Shown here one piece after another: positions 39,298-49,848 of a stretch of 64,000 nt of DNA. The stretch is from Thalassotalea sp. G2M2-11 (GTDB lineage: Bacteria; Pseudomonadota; Gammaproteobacteria; Enterobacterales; Alteromonadaceae). The stretch lies in contig NZ_JADNYL010000001.1 in NCBI RefSeq assembly GCF_017168195.1, positions 1,178,001 through 1,242,000 on the forward strand, in the 5' to 3' direction. Position 1 is the first letter of the stretch. Each line of letters starts with the position of its first letter. The notes beneath the pieces were generated by a model that did no database searches, was not told the DNA's origin, and worked only from the letters and a program-made list of their open reading frames with translations. Made by a program: the position numbers and the translations under genes.

Positions 39298-40215
39298 ATG
39301 GGCATAGAAAAAGAAGTGAAAAATATTGAATCGAGTAACGAAGAAAAAGTGTTATCCAAGATTCAAGATGAAGTACCAAGTAATTTAGATGCAACTCAAT
39401 TGTACCTAGGTGAAATTGGATTTTCCCCATTATTAACTGCAGAAGAAGAAGTCTATTATTCTCGTCTTGCCCTAAAGGGTGACGAACCATCACGCAAACG
39501 TATGATCGAAAGTAACTTACGTTTGGTTGTTAAAATTGCCCGCCGATACAATAACCGTGGACTACCTCTATTAGACTTAATAGAAGAAGGTAACTTAGGC
39601 CTTATCCGCGCGGTTGAAAAATTTGATCCTGAACGAGGTTTCAGGTTTTCTACCTACGCTACTTGGTGGATCCGTCAAACCATTGAACGGGCCATTATGA
39701 ACCAAACCCGTACCATCCGATTACCGATTCATGTAGTGAAAGAGCTGAACATTTATTTACGCACAGCGCGCGAACTTGTCCAGAAATTAGATCATGAACC
39801 GACAGCAGAAGATATCGCTCAAGAGCTTGACGTGCCGGTAAAAGATGTCAGCAAAATGTTGAGATTAAATGAACGCATTGCTTCAGTTGATACCCCTTTT
39901 GGTGGTGAATCAGATAAAGTGTTGCTGGATGTCATCCCTGATGAAAAAGCTGATGGACCTGAGGGTAATCTTCAAAATGATGATATTAAAAACAATATTG
40001 TTTACTGGCTAAATGAACTTAACTCTAAGCAAAGAGAAGTGTTAGCAAGACGCTTTGGTTTATTAGGCTATGAAGCTGCAACCTTAGAAGATGTTGGCGT
40101 AGAAATTGGCTTAACTCGAGAACGTGTTCGTCAAATTCAAGTGGAAGCATTAAAACGTTTACGCGATATTCTAAGCTCGCAAGACTTGTCGATAGAAGCA
40201 TTGTTTCAAGCTTAG
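39298..40215 (+). CDS. rpoS: RNA polymerase sigma factor RpoS (sigma 38)
   Basis: Stationary-phase and general stress sigma factor. The 305 residues are somewhat shorter than the E. coli protein (330), mainly at the N terminus. Region 1.2 [21 protein letters not shown], region 2 [62 protein letters not shown], region 3 and region 4.2 [24 protein letters not shown] are all intact. A GGGAGA ribosome site precedes the ATG. Between nlpD and mutS, as expected. Confidence 0.97.
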   Translation: MGIEKEVKNIESSNEEKVLSKIQDEVPSNLDATQLYLGEIGFSPLLTAEEEVYYSRLALKGDEPSRKRMIESNLRLVVKIARRYNNRGLPLLDLIEEGNLGLIRAVEKFDPERGFRFSTYATWWIRQTIERAIMNQTRTIRLPIHVVKELNIYLRTARELVQKLDHEPTAEDIAQELDVPVKDVSKMLRLNERIASVDTPFGGESDKVLLDVIPDEKADGPEGNLQNDDIKNNIVYWLNELNSKQREVLARRFGLLGYEAATLEDVGVEIGLTRERVRQIQVEALKRLRDILSSQDLSIEALFQA

Positions 40216-40240
40216 TTTTCTTAGGAAGATAAAAGCTGAA

Positions 40241-40358
40241 CCGTGCATCTTGACAATGCCGTTTCGGTGCATCCATGCACCCACGGCATACCGTACATCC
40301 TATACATTGCCGTTCCTGTGCATCCATGCACTCACGGCATACCGTACATGCTATACAT
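40241..40358. repeat. Tandem palindromic repeat, 2.3 units of about 50 bases
   Basis: Unit 1 is 40241-40290, unit 2 is 40291-40341, and a partial third unit is 40342-40358. Each full unit contains a near-perfect hairpin: atgccgt and ggtgcat on one side of a two-base loop, atgcacc and acggcat on the other. The array fills the gap between the rpoS stop and the terminator shared with mutS, so the rpoS transcript would carry two hairpins in its 3' end. It is a REP/BIME-like arrangement. Confidence 0.85.
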
Positions 40359-40359
40359 A

Positions 40360-40384
40360 AAACCAGCATTGTTGCTGGTTTTTT
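40360..40384. terminator. Terminator between convergent rpoS and mutS
   Basis: An 8-base stem (aaaccagc / gctggttt) with a 6-base loop. T's follow on the plus strand and the left arm is preceded by A's, so it can serve both rpoS and mutS. Confidence 0.8.
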
Positions 40385-40416
40385 AGTTGTTAACTCTGTT
40401 ATCTATTTGCTTTAGT

Positions 40417-42984
40417 TTATAGTTGTTCTTTTAGTTGAAATAACAAATCGAGCGCTTGTTTCGGGGTTAAATCGTCTGTGTCGGTTGCTTTCAATTGGCT
40501 CACAACCGGATGCTCAGTATCAACTAACGATAACTGTTCAAATAACGCTGGACTATCTTCTATGATTGATGGTGCTTGCTGATTTTCTAGTTCAGTTAAA
40601 CGTTGTTTTGCTCGTTGGATAACAGGCTTAGGTACGCCTGCTAATTGCGCGACTTGTAAACCAAAACTTTTACTTGCCGCTCCTTCTTGTACCGCATGCA
40701 TAAATATGATGTCGTCACCGTGCTCCATGGCATCTAAATGTACATTCGCTAAGCTAGTAATTTGTTCAGCCAGTAGCGTTAATTCAAAGTAGTGGCTGGC
40801 AAATAAGGTAAACGCTTGCGTTTTTAATGCTAGCATTTCTGCACAGGCCCAGGCGAGTGAAAGACCGTCATAAGTACTGGTACCTCGTCCTATCTCATCC
40901 AATAATACTAAGCTTTTACTGGTGGCATTATGTAGAATATTGGCAGTTTCAGTCATCTCAACCATAAAGGTTGAACGACCACTTGCCAGATCATCGGAAG
41001 CGCCAATTCGTGTAAAAATTCTATCGACCAACCCTATTTTAGCCGCATTAGCGGGGACATAGCAGCCAATATGAGCAAGTAAAACAATCAGAGCGGTTTG
41101 GCGCATGTAGGTTGACTTACCCCCCATATTGGGACCTGTAATAATGAGCATTTTACGCTGTTCATTTAATTCCACAGGGTTGGCAATAAAAGCTTCATCT
41201 GTCATTTGCTCGACCACAGGGTGACGCCCTGCTTCAATATGTATACCCGGTGATTGAACAAGTACAGGTTTCACATAATTTAAACTGTCAGCTCGCTCGG
41301 CAAAATTTGTCAGTACATCAAGTTCAGCAATGCCTTGGGCTAATTGTTGTAATTGTTCGATCGAAGGTAATATCTGATCGAATAATTGTTCATATAAGCG
41401 TTTTTCTAAAGCGAGAAATTTACTTTGAGCGCTCAGTACTTTTTCTTCATGTTGCTTGAGTTCATTGGTGATAAAGCGTTCATTATTTTTTAATGTTTGG
41501 CGACGGATATAATCATCAGGTACTTCATTGGAACTAGCACGACTGATTTCGATATAAAAGCCATGAACTTTGTTATAACCAACTTTTAAGCTCTGAATAC
41601 CAGTTCTTGCTTTTTCTTTAGCTTCAAGTTGAGCTAAAAACTCACTAGCTCCTTCGCTTAAATCACGTAACGTATCGAGTTCATCATTATAACCTTTAGC
41701 GATGACCCCTCCGTCCCTAATTAATACGGGAGGATTGTCGATAATTGCATTATCGAGTAATTGAAAAACTGCTGGTATAGGCTGTATTTTGTTTGCCAAA
41801 GGCGTTAATTGTTGATCAGTTACCAGTGCCAGCGTGCTTTGTAATTCAGGTAACTGTCCTAGTGCGTTACGTAACCGGGCAAAATCTCTCGGCCTTGCGG
41901 AGCGAAGTGCTACTCGAGCGACAATACGCTCGATATCACCAATGGTTTTTAATTGTGGTTGTAAATCCAAGTACATTTCATTGCCAAGCAGTGCACTGAT
42001 GGCATTTTGTCTTAATTGTAACGTTTCAATATCTTGTAATGGAAAATGTAACCAACGCTTAAGTAGGCGCGAGCCCATGGGCGTAGATGTTTTATCTAAT
42101 ACAGCCGCTAAGGTGTTGTCAGTGTTACCTTGTAAATTTTGGGTGAGCTCTAAATTGCGTCTGGTGGCAGCATCAAGTACGACCCCTTTTTGTGCTGATT
42201 CAGCAAGGATCGCTCGAATATGTGGTAAGGCACTGCGCTGTGTGTCTTTTACATACTGTAATAAACAGCCTGCGGCGCAAAGGCCTAAAGGGTGATCGTC
42301 AACGCCAAAACCAGAAAGTTCTTTTGTGCCAAATTGTTGGTTTAATAACTGAGTCGCGGTTGATAAATCATACTCCCAATCAGGACGACGGCGAAGCCCT
42401 TTATATTGCTCAACAATATTCATATGAACAAACGATTCAGGGTAGAGTAATTCTGCTGGTGACAACCGTTGTAACTCTGCTTGCAGTTGCTCGACAGACT
42501 TTGGCTGACAAACAACGTATCGGCCACTGGTCATATCAAGGTATGACAAACCAAATTTTCCTTTATGTTCAAACACACACACGAGCAAATTATCTTGTCT
42601 GTCTGCCAGTAGTGCTTCATCGCTAACCGTGCCTGGGGTAACTATTCTTACAACTTTTCGTTCTACAGGGCCTTTGCTGGTAGCGGGATCGCCTATTTGC
42701 TCACATATCGCAACCGATTCACCAAGTTGTACTAACTTTGCTAAATAGCTTTCAACTGCATGATAAGGCACGCCTGCCATAGGAATGGCATTTCCTCCTG
42801 TTTTACCACGAGCAGTAAGTGAAATATCCAGTAGATCTGATGCTTTTTTGGCATCATCAAAAAAAAGCTCGTAAAAGTCTCCCATGCGATAAAACAATAA
42901 AATATGCGGGAATTCAGCTTTAATGGTTAGATACTGACGCATCATTGGGGTGTGAGAAGATAGATCTAAATTTGGTGTAGTCAT
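40417..42984 (-). CDS. mutS: DNA mismatch repair protein MutS
   Basis: Mismatch recognition ATPase of 855 residues. N-terminal mismatch-binding domain with [11 protein letters not shown] (the Phe-x-Glu motif) and [20 protein letters not shown], connector and lever domains, and a C-terminal ATPase with Walker [32 protein letters not shown] and the ASHYFEL motif. The length equals the E. coli protein (853). Divergent from recA across about 335 AT-rich bases holding both promoters. Confidence 0.99.
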   Translation of the reverse strand: MTTPNLDLSSHTPMMRQYLTIKAEFPHILLFYRMGDFYELFFDDAKKASDLLDISLTARGKTGGNAIPMAGVPYHAVESYLAKLVQLGESVAICEQIGDPATSKGPVERKVVRIVTPGTVSDEALLADRQDNLLVCVFEHKGKFGLSYLDMTSGRYVVCQPKSVEQLQAELQRLSPAELLYPESFVHMNIVEQYKGLRRRPDWEYDLSTATQLLNQQFGTKELSGFGVDDHPLGLCAAGCLLQYVKDTQRSALPHIRAILAESAQKGVVLDAATRRNLELTQNLQGNTDNTLAAVLDKTSTPMGSRLLKRWLHFPLQDIETLQLRQNAISALLGNEMYLDLQPQLKTIGDIERIVARVALRSARPRDFARLRNALGQLPELQSTLALVTDQQLTPLANKIQPIPAVFQLLDNAIIDNPPVLIRDGGVIAKGYNDELDTLRDLSEGASEFLAQLEAKEKARTGIQSLKVGYNKVHGFYIEISRASSNEVPDDYIRRQTLKNNERFITNELKQHEEKVLSAQSKFLALEKRLYEQLFDQILPSIEQLQQLAQGIAELDVLTNFAERADSLNYVKPVLVQSPGIHIEAGRHPVVEQMTDEAFIANPVELNEQRKMLIITGPNMGGKSTYMRQTALIVLLAHIGCYVPANAAKIGLVDRIFTRIGASDDLASGRSTFMVEMTETANILHNATSKSLVLLDEIGRGTSTYDGLSLAWACAEMLALKTQAFTLFASHYFELTLLAEQITSLANVHLDAMEHGDDIIFMHAVQEGAASKSFGLQVAQLAGVPKPVIQRAKQRLTELENQQAPSIIEDSPALFEQLSLVDTEHPVVSQLKATDTDDLTPKQALDLLFQLKEQL

Positions 42985-43249
42985 TAATTATTATGCTAAT
43001 AAGATTATGATAAATTTTAATAAAAATATTATGCCATAAGCGATTTAAATTAACTTCCTTAATTTTCATCACAGTGACAGTAATTCAAACACTGTATAAT
43101 GACAGTATTGAGAGATAAAGTGTGAAGAGTAACTTTTTTAGTGAAAATTTTAAAAAGTTATTGAGCTTAATTTTGTTGTTATATTTCAATAAATTAAAAG
43201 TGTCGTTAGTTGGAAATTTTCTGCGAAATAAAAAAAGTTATAAAAAAAC

Positions 43250-43277
43250 TTGATACTGTACGGTCATACAGTATACT
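43250..43277 (+). promoter_or_regulatory. recA promoter with LexA (SOS) box
   Basis: TTGATA (-35, 43250-43255) and TATACT (-10, 43272-43277) are separated by exactly 16 bases, which are the SOS box CTGT-acggtcat-ACAG (43256-43271). LexA bound there would cover both hexamers. The remainder of the mutS-recA gap holds a second, 6-spaced CTGT/ACAG pair near 43092-43105 that does not fit the 8-base LexA spacing. Confidence 0.93.
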
Positions 43278-43319
43278 TGCGTCATTAAATGATTTTAAGT
43301 TTTATTTGTGGAGCTAGAA

Positions 43320-44348
43320 ATGGACGATAATAAAGAAAAAGCACTCTCTGCTGCGTTAAGTCAAATTGAACGTCAGTTTGGTAAAGGTTCAATTATGAAG
43401 TTAGGTGAGAATCGTAGCATGGATGTTGAAACCATTTCTACGGGTTCTCTAGGACTTGATATTGCGCTTGGTGCAGGTGGTTTACCTATGGGGCGTGTGG
43501 TTGAGATATACGGTCCTGAGTCTAGTGGTAAAACAACACTGACACTTGAAGTGATTGCAGAAGCACAACGTAACGGCAAAGTATGTGCGTTTGTTGACGC
43601 TGAGCATGCGTTAGATCCAATTTATGCTGAAAAGCTAGGGGTAAATATTGACGAATTGTTAGTATCTCAACCAGATACGGGTGAACAAGCGTTAGAAATT
43701 TGTGACATGTTAACCCGTTCGGGAGCAGTGGATGTCATCGTAGTTGACTCGGTTGCAGCATTAACTCCAAAAGCGGAAATTGAAGGTGATATGGGTGATT
43801 CACATATGGGGCTACAAGCACGTATGTTGTCACAAGCAATGCGTAAATTGACTGGTAACTTAAAGCAGTCAAATACTATGCTCATTTTTATCAACCAAAT
43901 TCGTATGAAAATTGGCGTCATGTTTGGTAACCCAGAAACAACAACGGGTGGTAATGCCTTAAAATTCTATGCGTCAGTTCGTTTGGATATTCGTCGCATC
44001 GGTGCAGTGAAACAAAGTGATGAAATTGTCGGTAACGAAACCCGAGTAAAAGTAGTTAAGAATAAAATTGCACCACCATTTAAACAAGTAGAATTTCAAA
44101 TATTGTATGGTGAAGGTATTAATAGCTTAGGCGAGTTAATTGACTTGGGCGTGCAAAATAAACTGGTAGAAAAAGCGGGTGCTTGGTACAGCTACAACGG
44201 TGAACGCATTGGTCAAGGTAAAGCGAAAGCGGTTGATTATTTGAAAGAACATCCTGAAATGTCTAAAGAAATTGATAGTAAATTACGAGAAATGTTTTTA
44301 AACAAAAAAGATGTTTCGAAAGAGCAGGAAGAGCCAGTTGCAGAGTGA
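43320..44348 (+). CDS. recA: Recombinase RecA
   Basis: Strand-exchange ATPase and SOS co-protease. The 342-residue reading from ATG 43320 ([13 protein letters not shown]), preceded by GGAG, is preferred over an in-frame GTG 12 bases upstream. Walker [10 protein letters not shown] at 65-73, Walker [11 protein letters not shown], loop L1 [22 protein letters not shown] segment, and [37 protein letters not shown] are intact. Acidic C-terminal tail. No recX gene follows in the window; the terminator comes at once. Confidence 0.99.
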   Translation: MDDNKEKALSAALSQIERQFGKGSIMKLGENRSMDVETISTGSLGLDIALGAGGLPMGRVVEIYGPESSGKTTLTLEVIAEAQRNGKVCAFVDAEHALDPIYAEKLGVNIDELLVSQPDTGEQALEICDMLTRSGAVDVIVVDSVAALTPKAEIEGDMGDSHMGLQARMLSQAMRKLTGNLKQSNTMLIFINQIRMKIGVMFGNPETTTGGNALKFYASVRLDIRRIGAVKQSDEIVGNETRVKVVKNKIAPPFKQVEFQILYGEGINSLGELIDLGVQNKLVEKAGAWYSYNGERIGQGKAKAVDYLKEHPEMSKEIDSKLREMFLNKKDVSKEQEEPVAE

Positions 44349-44372
44349 TCTTCTCTTTAGCAAGTGATAACG

Positions 44373-44400
44373 AAAGCCATCAATAATTGATGGCTTTTTT
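44373..44400 (+). terminator. Rho-independent terminator of recA
   Basis: An 11-base stem (aaagccatcaa / ttgatggcttt) with a short loop, ending in six T's, 25 bases after the recA stop. Confidence 0.92.
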
Positions 44401-44451
44401 ATTGCCGTTATTTTGATAGTGAGCTTTACATAAGTTGAAAATGGTAAGGTC

Positions 44452-44486
44452 TATGGATCTATGATCCATACAGCCTATGATCATAG
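44452..44486. promoter_or_regulatory. Two adjacent palindromes upstream of the MetJ operator
   Basis: tatggatc-tat-gatccata (44452-44470), a perfect 8-base inverted repeat with a 3-base spacer, is followed 4 bases later by the perfect 12-base palindrome ctatgatcatag (44475-44486). They lie 26 bases upstream of the met boxes. They could bind a second regulator of metA-metH, such as a LysR-type MetR, but no MetR-type TGAA-N5-TTCA site is apparent, so the assignment is open. Confidence 0.4.
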
Positions 44487-44511
44487 TTAATAAGAAAGCG
44501 CAAAATATTAT

Positions 44512-44543
44512 AGACGTCTATACGTTTAGATGTTGACATAGCT
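44512..44543 (+). promoter_or_regulatory. MetJ operator (four tandem 8-bp met boxes)
   Basis: Contiguous octamers: agacgtct (identical to the AGACGTCT consensus), atacgttt (6 of 8), agatgttg (5 of 8) and acatagct (4 of 8). A -35-like TTGACA at 44533-44538 lies in boxes 3 and 4. This predicts repression of metA-metH by MetJ with S-adenosylmethionine. Confidence 0.88.
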
Positions 44544-44622
44544 AAACTAACAAGGCACATTATCACCTAGAGTGAGTCATGGAGTCGATTCGTAGCAAAT
44601 AATTAAGCTTGTAGGTGCTAAA

Positions 44623-45564
44623 ATGCCAATTAAAATCCCAGATCAGTTGCCTGCATTACAGGTTCTCAACAAGGAGAACATCTTTGTAATGTCTGAACAT
44701 CGGGCTGCTAATCAAGATATACGCCCGATGCAGGTGGCGATACTTAATTTAATGCCGAATAAAATTGAAACCGAAGTACAAATTTGTCGCATGCTGTCTA
44801 ATACGCCATTGCAAATAAACATAGAGTTTGTGCGGATCAATTTAAATGAATCAAAAAATACCCCGAAAGAGCATCTAGATAACTTCTATTATTTATTTGA
44901 TGACATTAAGCACAAGCAATACGATGGCTTGATCATCACGGGGGCACCTTTAGCGTTAATGGATTATGAAAAAGTCACCTTTTGGGACAAAATCTGCGAA
45001 GTGTTTGATTGGGCAGAGCAAAATGTTACCTCTACCATGTTTTCATGTTGGGCAGCTCATGCAGCCTTGTATCATCACTATGGTTTGAATCGGCATTTAC
45101 GTACAGAAAAACTGTCTGGTGTTTATAGCCATCAGCCGAATGATCCTAAAGAAGAATTAACGCGTGGTTTTGAAGATCAATTTTATGTGCCGCATTCGCG
45201 TTATGGTTATATTAGCAAAGAAGATTATCAATCCATCGATAACCTGACCATTATTGCCGAGTCTGAGCAAGCAGGCGTATACCTTGCGGCTAGTAAAAAT
45301 AAACAGCAAGTGTATTTAACTGGGCATCCAGAATATGACGCGACAACCTTAGCTGATGAATATCAGCGAGATCTAAAAGTGGGTAGCAAGACAATCTTGC
45401 CAGCAAATTACTTCCCAGACAATGATCCCAACAATGAACCTGCATGTACTTGGAAGGCGCACGGTAGTCTATTATTTACTAATTGGCTCAATTATTACGT
45501 TTATCAAATAACACCGTATCAATTGGATGCCGACAATATAAAAGCCTTACACCCAAGTAGTTAG
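44623..45564 (+). CDS. metA: Homoserine O-acyltransferase (MetA/HTS family)
   Basis: First committed step of methionine synthesis: acylation of homoserine from succinyl- or acetyl-CoA. The 313 residues contain the nucleophile Cys in [16 protein letters not shown] (about 142), the active-site His in TGHPEYD (about 235) and the adjacent Glu. Residue 111, the position where Gly favours succinyl-CoA and Glu favours acetyl-CoA, is Ala here ([10 protein letters not shown]). A small residue fits succinyl-CoA best, but this is inference. Controlled by the met boxes upstream, and followed by metH on the same strand. Confidence 0.95.
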   Translation: MPIKIPDQLPALQVLNKENIFVMSEHRAANQDIRPMQVAILNLMPNKIETEVQICRMLSNTPLQINIEFVRINLNESKNTPKEHLDNFYYLFDDIKHKQYDGLIITGAPLALMDYEKVTFWDKICEVFDWAEQNVTSTMFSCWAAHAALYHHYGLNRHLRTEKLSGVYSHQPNDPKEELTRGFEDQFYVPHSRYGYISKEDYQSIDNLTIIAESEQAGVYLAASKNKQQVYLTGHPEYDATTLADEYQRDLKVGSKTILPANYFPDNDPNNEPACTWKAHGSLLFTNWLNYYVYQITPYQLDADNIKALHPSS

Positions 45565-45617
45565 TCAAAATATTACGCAACGTGTTTCAACACTTTGCGT
45601 TTCGTAAAGAGAGTAGT

Positions 45618-48600
45618 ATGAATAAATCAGCATCGTATACCTTGCTAGAGCAACAGTTATCAGAGCGCATTTTAATTTTAGATGGCGCTATGGGCACAAT
45701 GATACAAGCTTATAAATTTGAAGAGCAAGATTATCGTGGTCAACGATTTGCTGATTGGCACCTTGATGTCAAAGGAAATAATGACATGCTGGTGTTAACC
45801 CAAGCTGAGATAATCAAAGCCATTCATGGGGAGTATTTATCAGCGGGTGCAGATATTATTGAAACTAACACCTTTAATGCAACTACAATTGCGATGGCTG
45901 ACTATGATATGGAAAGTTATAGCGCAGAAATTAACCTTGTTGCAGCACAAATCGCACGTGAAGTTGCCGATGAATTTACTGCCAAAACACCGGATAAACC
46001 TCGCTTTGTCGCAGGGGTTTTAGGGCCGACTAATCGCACTTGTTCGATTTCACCAGATGTTAATGATCCTGCATTTCGCAATATCAATTTTGATCAATTA
46101 ACCCAAGCGTATATTGAATCAACTAAAGCATTAATCGACGGTGGTGTCGATATCCTATTAATTGAAACCATCTTTGATACTTTAAATGCCAAAGCCGCTA
46201 TTTTTGCGGTAGAAACAGTCTTTGAGCAAATAGGTTATAAGCTTCCAGTGATGATTTCTGGCACCATTACTGATGCGTCAGGTCGTACCTTATCGGGGCA
46301 AACAACCGAGGCTTTTTATAATTCACTACGTCACGCTAAGCCTATTTCCTTTGGTTTGAACTGTGCTTTAGGGCCAGTGGAACTGCGCCAATACGTGGAG
46401 GAGTTAAGCCGAATTTCAGACGTTGCTGTCTCGGCGCATCCCAATGCAGGCTTACCTAATGCATTTGGTGAGTATGACTTTAGTGTTGACGATATGAATA
46501 GCCATATTGCAGAGTGGGCCAATGCGGGCTTTCTCAATATCATTGGTGGCTGTTGTGGTACTACGCCAGAGCATATTCAAGGTATGGCACAAATGGTGGA
46601 GCAAGTTGCTCCTCGTTCAATCGAACCGCGCAATATTGCTTGTCGTTTGTCGGGTTTAGAAGCATTGACTATCGATAAAGATACTTTATTTGTCAATGTG
46701 GGTGAGCGAACAAATGTGACTGGTTCGGCAATATTTAAACGCTTGATCACCGAAGAAAATTACGAACAAGCTATCGCTGTTGCTTTACAGCAAGTGGAGA
46801 ATGGCGCGCAAATTATTGATATCAACATGGATGAAGGCATGCTTGATTCGAAAGCGGCAATGGTTCGCTTTTTGAATTTGATTGCCGGAGAGCCTGATAT
46901 CGCCAAAGTGCCAATTATGCTGGATTCTTCTAAATGGGATATTTTAGAAGCCGGATTAAAATGTATTCAAGGTAAAGGGGTTGTCAATTCAATCTCATTA
47001 AAAGAGGGTGAAGAAAACTTTCGCCATCAAGCTTCATTGTTAAGGCGGTATGGCGCAGCAGTGATTGTGATGGCATTTGATGAACAAGGCCAAGCAGATA
47101 CTCGTAAGCGCAAGTATGAAATTTGTCATCGCGCCTATCATATTTTGGTTGATGAAATTGGGTTTCCGCCAGAAGATATTATTTTTGATCCGAATATATT
47201 TGCTGTGGCTACAGGGATTGATGAGCATAATAATTATGCCGTCGACTTTATTGAAGCAGTAGCCGATATTAAGCAGAATTTACCGCATGCGATGATTTCA
47301 GGCGGTGTTTCTAATGTCTCGTTTTCATTTCGTGGTAATAACCCAGTGCGAGAAGCCATTCATGCGGTGTTTTTATACCATGCGATTAAAAATGGCATGG
47401 ACATGGGTATAGTCAATGCTGGCCAATTGGCAATCTATTCTGATATCGATGAACAATTACGACTTGCCGTGGAAGATGTGATCCAAAATAGTGATAGTGG
47501 CGCGACAGAACGCTTACTTGAAATTGCTGAAAAATATCGCGGACAGACCGGTACTAAAGACAGTAAGGCGGATCTTGCATGGCGAGAATTACCAATTAAT
47601 AAACGATTGGAATATTCGCTAGTAAAAGGGATCAATGAGTTTATTATCGAAGATACAGAAGCTGCCCGTATTGCAGCAACACGCCCTCTAGATGTGATCG
47701 AAGGGCCGCTCATGGATGGTATGAATGTCGTCGGGGATTTATTTGGTGCCGGCGAGATGTTTTTGCCACAAGTAGTGAAATCTGCTCGGGTAATGAAACA
47801 AGCCGTTGCTCACTTAAACCCTTATATCGAAGCGGAGAAAACGGAAGCCAGCACTAACGGTAAAGTGGTATTAGCAACGGTAAAAGGTGATGTTCATGAC
47901 ATTGGCAAGAACATTGTCGGGGTAGTGCTGCAGTGTAATAACTATGACATAGTTGATTTAGGGGTCATGGTGTCATGTGAAGAAATTTTGCGTGTTGCTA
48001 AAGAAGAAAAAGCCGATGTGATAGGTTTATCAGGTTTGATCACCCCATCGCTTGATGAGATGGTGCATGTTGCGAAAGAAATGAAGCGTCAAGCATTTGA
48101 TATTCCTTTACTTATTGGTGGTGCTACTACGTCAAAAGCCCACACTGCGGTTAAAATAGAGCAACAGTACGAACAGCCCGTGGTATACGTGCCGAATGCG
48201 TCACGCTCTGTATCTGTGGTCAGTAGTTTATTGTCTGATGAACTCCGTCCTGACTTTGTTAAGCGTCAGGATCTTGAATATCAACGGGTGCGTGAACGTC
48301 ATTATAAAAAGGGACCTCGTTCCAGTTTAATTTCAATTGAGCAAGCACGTGCTAATGCATTTCCATTAAGTTTTGAGCACTATACGCCGAAAAAACCTAA
48401 TAAATTAGGGGTAACGGTGCTGGAGCAACTTGACCTAACAGAGGTGCGCAAGTATATCGATTGGACGCCATTTTTTATGACTTGGCAACTATCAGGGAAA
48501 TACCCAAGTATTCTTGAACATGAATTAATTGGTGAAGAAGCGACTAAATTGTTTAATGATGCTAATGCCATGATTGATGATGTTATCAATCATCACAAAT

Positions 48601-49310
48601 TAACGGCGAAAGCGGTATTTGGTTTATTTCCTGCGCATCGTCAGCAAGATGATTTAATTGTCTTTGATGATGACGAGCGAACAAGCCCTAAAATGCGCTT
48701 ACATCAATTACGCCAACAAAGTAAAAAGCCTGCAGGGCAGTATAATCGCTGTTTAGCCGATTATGTGGCTGATGAACACTCAGGGGTTAAAGATTACATG
48801 GGGGCATTTGCGGTATCAGCAGGTTTTGGCTGTGATGAGCTAGTTAAAACATTTAATGCAGATCATGACGACTACAATAGTATCTTGATCAAAGCGGTTG
48901 CCGATAGATTAGCGGAAGCATCCGCCGAGTATTTGCATGAGAAAATCCGCAAAGAATATTGGGGTTATGCGGCTGATGAGTGTTTTGATAATGATTCGTT
49001 GATCCGTGAGCAATACCAAGGTATTCGACCTGCACCTGGTTATCCTGCTTGTCCTGAGCATACTGAAAAAGGTTTGCTGTGGGAGTTATTACAGGTTGAG
49101 AAAAATATTGGTATGGAGTTAACGTCCAGTTTCGCGATGTGGCCTGGTGCTGCGGTAAGTGGTTGGTATTTTGCTCACCCTGATTGTAAGTATTTCGCGG
49201 TCGCTAAAGTGGCAAAAGATCAGGTGCTAGATTATGCTGCTCGAAAAGAAATGACCATTGAACAAGCTGAGCGTTGGCTGTCAGCCAATTTGGATTACGA
49301 ACCAGATTAA
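45618..49310 (+). CDS. metH: Cobalamin-dependent methionine synthase MetH
   Basis: Methylates homocysteine with methyltetrahydrofolate through methylcobalamin. I choose ATG 45618 ([13 protein letters not shown]) preceded by AAAGAGAG, giving 1230 residues against 1227 in E. coli; the open frame extends 12 codons further to a GTG. Domains in order: homocysteine-binding (Zn ligands in NCALG and [11 protein letters not shown]), pterin-binding ([17 protein letters not shown]), cobalamin cap and binding domain with [14 protein letters not shown] (DXHXXG), and the C-terminal reactivation domain with [12 protein letters not shown]. 53 bases after metA, so one MetJ operon. Confidence 0.98.
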   Translation: MNKSASYTLLEQQLSERILILDGAMGTMIQAYKFEEQDYRGQRFADWHLDVKGNNDMLVLTQAEIIKAIHGEYLSAGADIIETNTFNATTIAMADYDMESYSAEINLVAAQIAREVADEFTAKTPDKPRFVAGVLGPTNRTCSISPDVNDPAFRNINFDQLTQAYIESTKALIDGGVDILLIETIFDTLNAKAAIFAVETVFEQIGYKLPVMISGTITDASGRTLSGQTTEAFYNSLRHAKPISFGLNCALGPVELRQYVEELSRISDVAVSAHPNAGLPNAFGEYDFSVDDMNSHIAEWANAGFLNIIGGCCGTTPEHIQGMAQMVEQVAPRSIEPRNIACRLSGLEALTIDKDTLFVNVGERTNVTGSAIFKRLITEENYEQAIAVALQQVENGAQIIDINMDEGMLDSKAAMVRFLNLIAGEPDIAKVPIMLDSSKWDILEAGLKCIQGKGVVNSISLKEGEENFRHQASLLRRYGAAVIVMAFDEQGQADTRKRKYEICHRAYHILVDEIGFPPEDIIFDPNIFAVATGIDEHNNYAVDFIEAVADIKQNLPHAMISGGVSNVSFSFRGNNPVREAIHAVFLYHAIKNGMDMGIVNAGQLAIYSDIDEQLRLAVEDVIQNSDSGATERLLEIAEKYRGQTGTKDSKADLAWRELPINKRLEYSLVKGINEFIIEDTEAARIAATRPLDVIEGPLMDGMNVVGDLFGAGEMFLPQVVKSARVMKQAVAHLNPYIEAEKTEASTNGKVVLATVKGDVHDIGKNIVGVVLQCNNYDIVDLGVMVSCEEILRVAKEEKADVIGLSGLITPSLDEMVHVAKEMKRQAFDIPLLIGGATTSKAHTAVKIEQQYEQPVVYVPNASRSVSVVSSLLSDELRPDFVKRQDLEYQRVRERHYKKGPRSSLISIEQARANAFPLSFEHYTPKKPNKLGVTVLEQLDLTEVRKYIDWTPFFMTWQLSGKYPSILEHELIGEEATKLFNDANAMIDDVINHHKLTAKAVFGLFPAHRQQDDLIVFDDDERTSPKMRLHQLRQQSKKPAGQYNRCLADYVADEHSGVKDYMGAFAVSAGFGCDELVKTFNADHDDYNSILIKAVADRLAEASAEYLHEKIRKEYWGYAADECFDNDSLIREQYQGIRPAPGYPACPEHTEKGLLWELLQVEKNIGMELTSSFAMWPGAAVSGWYFAHPDCKYFAVAKVAKDQVLDYAARKEMTIEQAERWLSANLDYEPD

Positions 49311-49338
49311 ATTGCTGATATTGTTAACTTAACATGAC

Positions 49339-49362
49339 AAAAGGCTGCAGTTGCAGCCTTTT
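49339..49362. terminator. Terminator of metA-metH (bidirectional)
   Basis: An 11-base perfect stem (aaaaggctgca / tgcagcctttt) with a 2-base apparent loop, between the convergent ends of metH and the small secreted protein gene. Confidence 0.88.
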
Positions 49363-49383
49363 ATCTAATTATTATAAGAAGTG

Positions 49384-49794
49384 TTATTTTACTTTTTGCC
49401 AGACTTCAAATTCCACACGGGTTTTATCTCGCCACCTAGCGTTATACCAAAGATCTCCCTTTATTTGGTAATCAAATTGATAATGACCACCATCTTCTAA
49501 TTGATATGAAGCAATAGTAGGGGATTCAATGTAAGTTTTCTCGTTAAATGAATAGCTACCAGTACCCGCTGACCAGAACTTTCCTGCTTTGGTTGAAATA
49601 AAACTAAAGTGATTTTTGTTGATCACTTTTTGTGAGACTAAATCAAGTGACTGATAGGAAACCAGCTTATTGTTATGATCAAGGTATTCACCCGATACCA
49701 GTTGCCAAGTTCCGATAAACGGATTTTGTTGGCCGTGGGCAAGAGTTGCTATGCTTAGCGTGAGCAAAATGATAATGCGCTTACAATATGTCAT
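49384..49794 (-). CDS. Small secreted lipocalin-like hypothetical protein
   Basis: A 136-residue protein with a signal peptide (basic MTYCKR, a hydrophobic stretch, cleavage near AHGQQ). The mature part starts NPFIGTWQLVSGEYLDHNN, the GTWxLVSxE motif common to small lipocalin-like beta-barrel proteins, and is rich in alternating polar/aromatic strands (GSYSFNEKTYIESP, YQFDYQIKGDLWYNARWRD). Lipocalin-like proteins bind small hydrophobic ligands, but no function is known here. It lies on the same strand as radA, 54 bases downstream of it. Confidence 0.75.
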   Translation of the reverse strand: MTYCKRIIILLTLSIATLAHGQQNPFIGTWQLVSGEYLDHNNKLVSYQSLDLVSQKVINKNHFSFISTKAGKFWSAGTGSYSFNEKTYIESPTIASYQLEDGGHYQFDYQIKGDLWYNARWRDKTRVEFEVWQKVK

Positions 49795-49848
49795 TGATGT
49801 GTTCCTTAATATATGGGCGTGTTGAGCATCCGATCTAGAGACAGATTG

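Noticed and set aside
40025..40369. 114-residue minus-strand Cys-rich repetitive frame
   Set aside because: It runs through the rpoS 3' end and the palindromic repeat array; its repeated Cys residues come from the 50-base tandem units.
41834..42626. Two plus-strand frames (153 and 144 residues) inside mutS
   Set aside because: Both are antisense to conserved MutS domains, with no start signals and no recognisable domains.
43092..43105. CTGT/ACAG pair upstream of recA as a second LexA box
   Set aside because: The spacer is 6 bases rather than 8, so it does not fit a LexA dimer.
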